This document shows, one piece after another, positions 13,044 through 17,899 of a DNA stretch of 17,899 bases. The stretch covers positions 1-17,899 of the forward strand of contig CARSXK010000022.1 of NCBI GenBank assembly GCA_949065595.1, written 5' to 3'. Position numbers and translations under genes: made by a program. The DNA is from UBA5026 sp949065595 (GTDB lineage Bacteria; Bacillota_I; Bacilli_A; RF39; UBA660). Positions within the stretch are counted from its first letter, which is position 1; every line of letters starts with the position of its first letter. Below the pieces are notes generated by a model, which worked only from the letters and a program-made list of their open reading frames with translations, had not been told where the DNA came from and ran no database searches.

Positions 13044-16000
13044 AAAATTTCTTTCCTCCTATTGCAAATTGCATAACGCTTTTTATCTACCAACATATTA
13101 AATGGTTTATCAAAAAATTGAAGAGCCTTTACAGATTCTAAACCTGCACTTTGTACCACCTCATTGTCCTCTGAGGTATAACTGATAGCCATCTCTACTT
13201 CTTTAGTAAATTCAACTATGATGGATTCTTTAATATAACTACAAATTTCACTTTCGCTTTGTGCTACTACCTTTACAGGCTCAACGCGAAATGCAGATGA
13301 ACTTGACTTCAAACTTAAATTTCCGTATATATCACGATCACCTTTCAACTGTGCATTCAATTGAGACTTATCTGTTACATTTATTTTACCGTCACCTGTA
13401 ACATCACAGGCAAGTAATCTTGCTCCCTCGAAATGAGAATTTCCTTTTATATGTGCATTTAATTGCGTTTTATCGGTAACATTTACCTTACCATCTCCGT
13501 TTACATCACCCAAAACAGAAATGGTAAGTTGATTTAATATGGTATCTCCATCTACAAGTCGTAAAATCATACCTGTAGCAAGCAAAGTAGATAAATCAGT
13601 AATTGGATTACCATTTGCATCAAAAACCTTGATATCCGCACCATTTTCAAATTGTGCAAGCAACAAATCAAAGCTATCACCACGTGCAAGTCTTGTGATA
13701 AATAATGGCATTTCAATACTGTATACATATTCTTCTATTTTTTCTTCTTCTGTAAAATCACCATATTGAAATTTGAATGGTGGAACAATTCCGTCTTTTA
13801 ATACAAACCTATCAGCTATTTTTGCGTCTGCTGAAATCACAAAATTTACTGTAACAGGCGTTCTTTCAAAATCGTCTATACTTCCCCATGCTGAATTCGC
13901 ACCCTTTTTAAAGCCAATACGTACCTGATAAATTCCCTCATCCGTACCAGCAAGCACACCACTCAAAATTTGCATTTTGCTTTCTATAAACCATTCACCC
14001 AGTTTAAATGTAATTTCTTTGCCTGTATATTTGTATTCAATATACAATTCTTTTTCTGTAGGCTTACGATAGAAGTTTTCTGGATCATCCGCCAAAGGAT
14101 CTACCCCCGTTAAAAAGCCGTAAGGTGTTGTCTCTTCCACTTCGTGTCCCAAATACTTTACAGCTACGTTCCCCGAAAATTCTAATTTAAGCTGCAAAGC
14201 AATGGTATATGAAGTTTCATATTCTAACTGCTCATTCAAACCTACATTTGCGTTAGTTTCCTTGTTTGTAAGTACGTAATTAAAATATTTTTCAATTTCT
14301 GCTATATTATCGGCATTAAGCGTCGGTTTTGCATATCCTTCCGCATCATCTATCCAACCATTCACTGCTAATACAAGTTTTTCTACGTTAAGAACAACAG
14401 AACAATCAATACGTCCGTTGTCTGACCATTTTACATTATCCATAGTCCCACCATGTGAGCCATTCATTCCTTGTTTGAACATAATCTTTATTTGATAACG
14501 ATCCACTTTTATAAAGGTCCACGTCCCATCTGTAGGCAGAATTTCGTTCTTTTCAGAATCTAATACTTGCACCTCAAAATACTGTGCCCAGTCTTCAGGA
14601 AGGTTTGTAATTTCAGAAAAAGAATACCCCTCTGCACAGAAAGTCTTTGTCTGTTTCAGTATAGGCTTATCCACCAACAATGGTTTAATTTCCCACACAA
14701 GACGTGTTTCTAAGCCACCACTAAATACAAGTTCTCCATAATTGCTACGATTAGGATCATTCTCTTTAATCAAAAAATTTGTAACATGTGAGCCTGCATC
14801 ACTATATTCCGCTGTATCACCACTATATTCAATTAAATTTTCTAACCCTTCTGGTAGTCCTTGTAAGAATACTGAATAGTTCACAGGCACACCGTCTACA
14901 ATTGAGAACGTATATGGTCCATTTGTATTATAATTCCATGTCACATTGGAAAGGTCAGGTGTATAAGGATTGATTGTCCATGTAAACTCTATATCATCAG
15001 GAACATTATAGTTTAAAGAATCACGTACCGAAAATGTAACGACTATTTTATAATCCCGTGCATTTCCACCAGAGAGGTTTGCTTCAGTATCAGAAGTATA
15101 ATTTACAGAAAGACCATCAATATCGTTTCCTATAAATGCAAGCGTATGTGTTACTCCGTAAGCAAATGTATATGGCTCAGTATATTCTGCATTGTCATTC
15201 TCCGTATCCACCCATTTCATAGCAGAAACATCATAATTAGCTTTTTCAATAATATAATCGAACTCACATTGTCCTGTAATAGCAAATTCACCCTCTAAGC
15301 CATTGTTAAGTGATATAATAACCTTATATTCCCCCGCATTCATTGGAACTCCACATACTATACCATTTTGCTTATAGGTTATAGTAACATTGCTTGCTAA
15401 CAATCCACCACCCTCAACCTCAATTTCCGCAGGCTGTGCCGTTTTATTATAAGTAACGCTGTTTGTCTTCAATCCTACACGAACAGGTGTTTTACTTGAT
15501 CCCGCTTGGAAACCCTGATAAGATTCTGTCACTTCAACACTCGCTTCAATCAGTACACAGTTCGTCGCATTATATGAACCACCACTTGCTTTCAATCTTG
15601 CGCAAACATAATAATCCTTTACTGTCGTAGCGTCGTAATCGGCAAAAATCTCGTTAAGTGTCATTTCTCGTGTCTTGTCGGCATTATAATAAGTATATTC
15701 GATAGCTCCCATAGAATTATCCGTAATTGAGGGAACAAAAATAACATTTCCGTCTTGAGTTTTTTCCGTCGTAATCCAAGTTACCTCGATACGCTTTTTT
15801 ACGATATTCCACGTATGTGTAAGACTAGATTCTGATGCAATCTGTGAGGATGAAGGAATATTATAGTTTGCAGCTATAGTTTGATTTACAACCGTAAGTC
15901 CTGTAACTTTTGCCGTATAAGCGCCTATATTTCGTCCCGTAGCTCCAGAATTATACGTTGCAGACAAAAAACTCGGAAGTCCCGATATAATGGATACACT

Positions 16001-17899
16001 CTGATTTACGGCGTTATATTCTAGCTGACCCGCACTCCAAACAACATTTGAAAAATCAACGTCTGCCTTATTCACTTTTATATATATCGTAAAATCTTTA
16101 TATTGCTGTTCAAGTGGTTTTCCATTTGAATCATTAAAAGCAAAACTATTATCAAATGGAATCAGCCGAACGGTAATTGCAATAGCGCTTGCAATAGCAT
16201 TAGTCTGTGAGCCATTTGTATACCCATTCGTGCCGTATTTAACATCTACCTTTACACCTAAATCCGCCAAACCATTCGTGTTAATTATAAACACATAGGC
16301 GCTGCCATTATATATCACCTCAAAAGGTGAGGATGACACATCACCAGCACCACTTGCAATAGAAATAGGGGCACCATTATTTTGTGAATATTGCCAGTTT
16401 ACACTATCAATAACAATATTTTTTGCACTTACTGTAAATTCTTTCTTGGCTTCTCCACCTTCTAATTTGTAATTCTTATTACCAGTAGCCTCTGTATCAT
16501 TAAGTGTTGCCACCAAATAATACGTACCAGGATTTAAGATTGACGCATCCAACGTGCCTCCTGCAACAGGAATTCTCATATTTGGATTTGAAGCATTATA
16601 ATATTCAAATGTCAGTTTCACATCGTCGCGTGAAAGTGCATTTGTAGGGTTTGTTCCAAACTCTACGTTTGAACCAGCTTGCAGTAAAAATCCACCACCC
16701 GAAGCTGTACTTGTGAATTCTACATTCAATGTTTTTCTTGTAATTGTTATAGTAAATGTTCTGTCAGTAACGATTTCTTCTGAAAATTTTGTCGTATTCC
16801 AACACCAGTCTGTTTTTTTATTACTCTTAATAGAAGCAATCACAACATAGCTGCCCGCTTCAGTTACGACTAGTTTCCAACCACTATCGTCACTCCCTTT
16901 AAGCGTCATACCATTTGGTAAAGTTAAAGTAGCTATATCCGTCCATGCTGTGGAATATCCTGTAAGCGCAAATTCTATTTCCGCACCTGTATACACTTTA
17001 CTGTTATTCGCAACACCAACAATCGCAAGTCTACTTCGATTTATCTGTACCGTGCAAGTCATATTTTCTGCATCTTTAACAACATAATTTCCTATATACT
17101 CCGTTTTATCGGTCGAGGACTTAACGAAAATCGTCTGTGCAGTGTAATTACCTCTTCTGTTTGGCACAACGTCTATCTGGTCAATTTCCGTCCCATCTGC
17201 CGCTGTACCCGTAAATCTTGTTGCAACAACAGGTGGATCGGCATGCAATTCACTCTCATCCACAAACGACGGCGCAGTAAAAACACCCGTACTTGAATTG
17301 TACGCAGGCTTAGTTACCGCAATCTCTTTCGGCTTTATTGTAAACTTAAACCAACGAATTCTATCCGATTCAATGTGTTCGGAATCCGAGGTATCCGGAT
17401 CGCCCTTAAACTTCGGTTTTTTTCTTAATTTTGCTGCAGCAATTTCATCCGCAGACCAGCCCTGCTCTGCACCCTGTGCTTCTACCAAAGTATCCATATC
17501 GTCAAACCACTTTTGTTGTAGTTCAACACTTACCCAGTATTCACCTGCATTTTTCAATTCAGCAGACGAAGTCACTTTAACATAATTTTCAGTATGCTCA
17601 TACCATTTCTGATTATACCAACTTACACCTTTTTTATTTGCCTCATACGCACTTTTCAACGTCTGTACGTCACCGTTGTACGTTGTTGAAACATTCTCAG
17701 GATTTTTGAGGGTTGCCCCTACCGCGCCCAGCGCGGCAGAGCTCAGATTGAAGTGAAGCGCAGGCCGCACGCCGTAAGTATTATTTACAATGTCGTATGT
17801 AAACGCGCCCGACGCCTGCAATAAGCAAGCGCCGTAGTAATAATAGTAAAAGCCGGAACGCAGCCAAGAGTAGCTATTTCCGTTATGGGATAACTGATT
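13040..17899 (-). CDS. Giant MBG-like repeat surface protein with C-terminal dockerin, 5' partial
   Basis: The frame is open to the contig end, giving 1619 residues; the start is outside the window. The first 50 residues (SYSWLRSGF ... NNTYGVRPALHFNLSSAA) match the end of a DUF6273-type domain. About 11-12 MBG/Ig-like beta modules of about 90-110 residues follow, each with a pattern like YNG/YTG ... AGSY or AGEY ... NY ... FTWTI or HTWNI. A short module (LARGDSFDLLLAQF) leads into a type I dockerin (13316-13515) with two calcium loops, DVNGDGKVNVTD and DVTGDGKINVTD. A 90-residue tail ends the protein. There is no LPXTG or membrane anchor, so retention would rely on the dockerin. The TGA stop overlaps the next gene's ATG. 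No cysteine-protease or glycosidase motif is visible; adhesion is the likely role. Confidence 0.85.
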   Translation of the reverse strand, partial: NQLSHNGNSYSWLRSGFYYYYYGACLLQASGAFTYDIVNNTYGVRPALHFNLSSAALGAVGATLKNPENVSTTYNGDVQTLKSAYEANKKGVSWYNQKWYEHTENYVKVTSSAELKNAGEYWVSVELQQKWFDDMDTLVEAQGAEQGWSADEIAAAKLRKKPKFKGDPDTSDSEHIESDRIRWFKFTIKPKEIAVTKPAYNSSTGVFTAPSFVDESELHADPPVVATRFTGTAADGTEIDQIDVVPNRRGNYTAQTIFVKSSTDKTEYIGNYVVKDAENMTCTVQINRSRLAIVGVANNSKVYTGAEIEFALTGYSTAWTDIATLTLPNGMTLKGSDDSGWKLVVTEAGSYVVIASIKSNKKTDWCWNTTKFSEEIVTDRTFTITITRKTLNVEFTSTASGGGFLLQAGSNVEFGTNPTNALSRDDVKLTFEYYNASNPNMRIPVAGGTLDASILNPGTYYLVATLNDTEATGNKNYKLEGGEAKKEFTVSAKNIVIDSVNWQYSQNNGAPISIASGAGDVSSSPFEVIYNGSAYVFIINTNGLADLGVKVDVKYGTNGYTNGSQTNAIASAIAITVRLIPFDNSFAFNDSNGKPLEQQYKDFTIYIKVNKADVDFSNVVWSAGQLEYNAVNQSVSIISGLPSFLSATYNSGATGRNIGAYTAKVTGLTVVNQTIAANYNIPSSSQIASESSLTHTWNIVKKRIEVTWITTEKTQDGNVIFVPSITDNSMGAIEYTYYNADKTREMTLNEIFADYDATTVKDYYVCARLKASGGSYNATNCVLIEASVEVTESYQGFQAGSSKTPVRVGLKTNSVTYNKTAQPAEIEVEGGGLLASNVTITYKQNGIVCGVPMNAGEYKVIISLNNGLEGEFAITGQCEFDYIIEKANYDVSAMKWVDTENDNAEYTEPYTFAYGVTHTLAFIGNDIDGLSVNYTSDTEANLSGGNARDYKIVVTFSVRDSLNYNVPDDIEFTWTINPYTPDLSNVTWNYNTNGPYTFSIVDGVPVNYSVFLQGLPEGLENLIEYSGDTAEYSDAGSHVTNFLIKENDPNRSNYGELVFSGGLETRLVWEIKPLLVDKPILKQTKTFCAEGYSFSEITNLPEDWAQYFEVQVLDSEKNEILPTDGTWTFIKVDRYQIKIMFKQGMNGSHGGTMDNVKWSDNGRIDCSVVLNVEKLVLAVNGWIDDAEGYAKPTLNADNIAEIEKYFNYVLTNKETNANVGLNEQLEYETSYTIALQLKLEFSGNVAVKYLGHEVEETTPYGFLTGVDPLADDPENFYRKPTEKELYIEYKYTGKEITFKLGEWFIESKMQILSGVLAGTDEGIYQVRIGFKKGANSAWGSIDDFERTPVTVNFVISADAKIADRFVLKDGIVPPFKFQYGDFTEEEKIEEYVYSIEMPLFITRLARGDSFDLLLAQFENGADIKVFDANGNPITDLSTLLATGMILRLVDGDTILNQLTISVLGDVNGDGKVNVTDKTQLNAHIKGNSHFEGARLLACDVTGDGKINVTDKSQLNAQLKGDRDIYGNLSLKSSSSAFRVEPVKVVAQSESEICSYIKESIIVEFTKEVEMAISYTSEDNEVVQSAGLESVKALQFFDKPFNMLVDKKRYAICNRRKEIL
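13316..13515 (-). other. Type I dockerin domain region
   Basis: Two duplicated segments, DVNGDGKVNVTDKTQLNAHI and DVTGDGKINVTDKSQLNAQL, each with the D-x-N/T-x-D-G-x-x-N-x-x-D calcium-binding loop and following helix of dockerins. Dockerins bind cohesins with calcium; the adjacent gene encodes a cohesin-like domain. Confidence 0.9.

Noticed and set aside
14788..14973. Plus-strand frames within 9200-17600
   Set aside because: They lie opposite long, domain-rich minus-strand genes and show low-complexity or Ser/Thr-rich content typical of antisense shadows.

Overview
The window looks like a low-GC Bacillota (Clostridia-like) chromosome or contig. The sequence is AT-rich, Shine-Dalgarno sites are GGAGG-like, -35/-10 promoters with 17-18 bp spacers are recognisable, TGA is used as a stop, and there is a large surface protein with a type I dockerin. 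The first 38 bases include an Illumina adapter (6-38), so genomic sequence starts at about 39. The right edge cuts a gene, so the window is a raw contig with two artificial ends.

Region 1 (about 39-5938) is the AT-rich right part of an accessory element. Reading rightward it holds a decayed nucleoside-phosphorylase/SLOG gene (minus), a TIR-domain gene (plus), a P-loop kinase gene (minus, one frameshift in an A8 tract), a XerC/D-type tyrosine recombinase (plus), a small HEPN-like gene and a DUF2971 gene (both minus), and a short structured transcript whose ribosome site is predicted to be sequestered. An exact 25-bp inverted repeat flanks the TIR/kinase pair. Each copy sits directly upstream of one of the two genes and carries the start of its Shine-Dalgarno site. 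The repeat has the form of a tyrosine-recombinase core site, and a recognisable promoter lies outside only the right copy. My reading is a gene-selecting invertible switch run by the adjacent recombinase: kinase ON and TIR OFF as sequenced, the reverse after inversion. This is the most interesting signal in the window.

Region 2 (5939-8835) is a 2.9-kb element bounded by two 45-bp copies of the 3' half of tRNA-Arg(UCU). Each copy is preceded by a homologous module of about 170-190 bp containing TGCGGG and AAGATATT repeats. The element carries only an AAA-ATPase/TOPRIM pair (PARIS- or RloAB-like) and no integrase. Regions 1 and 2 therefore appear to be related elements stacked in tandem at one tRNA gene whose 5' half lies outside the window.

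Region 3 (8836-17899) is the flank beyond the tRNA, less AT-rich. After a terminator and a gene remnant, a four-gene minus-strand operon encodes a giant MBG-like repeat protein with a C-terminal dockerin (5'-truncated by the contig end), a cohesin-like/single-pass membrane/cytoplasmic coiled-coil protein (ATGA overlap), a 78-aa coiled-coil protein and a 324-aa coiled-coil protein with an unrecognised C-terminal domain. Together they suggest a surface structure held by a cohesin-dockerin contact and linked through the membrane to a cytoplasmic coiled-coil assembly.
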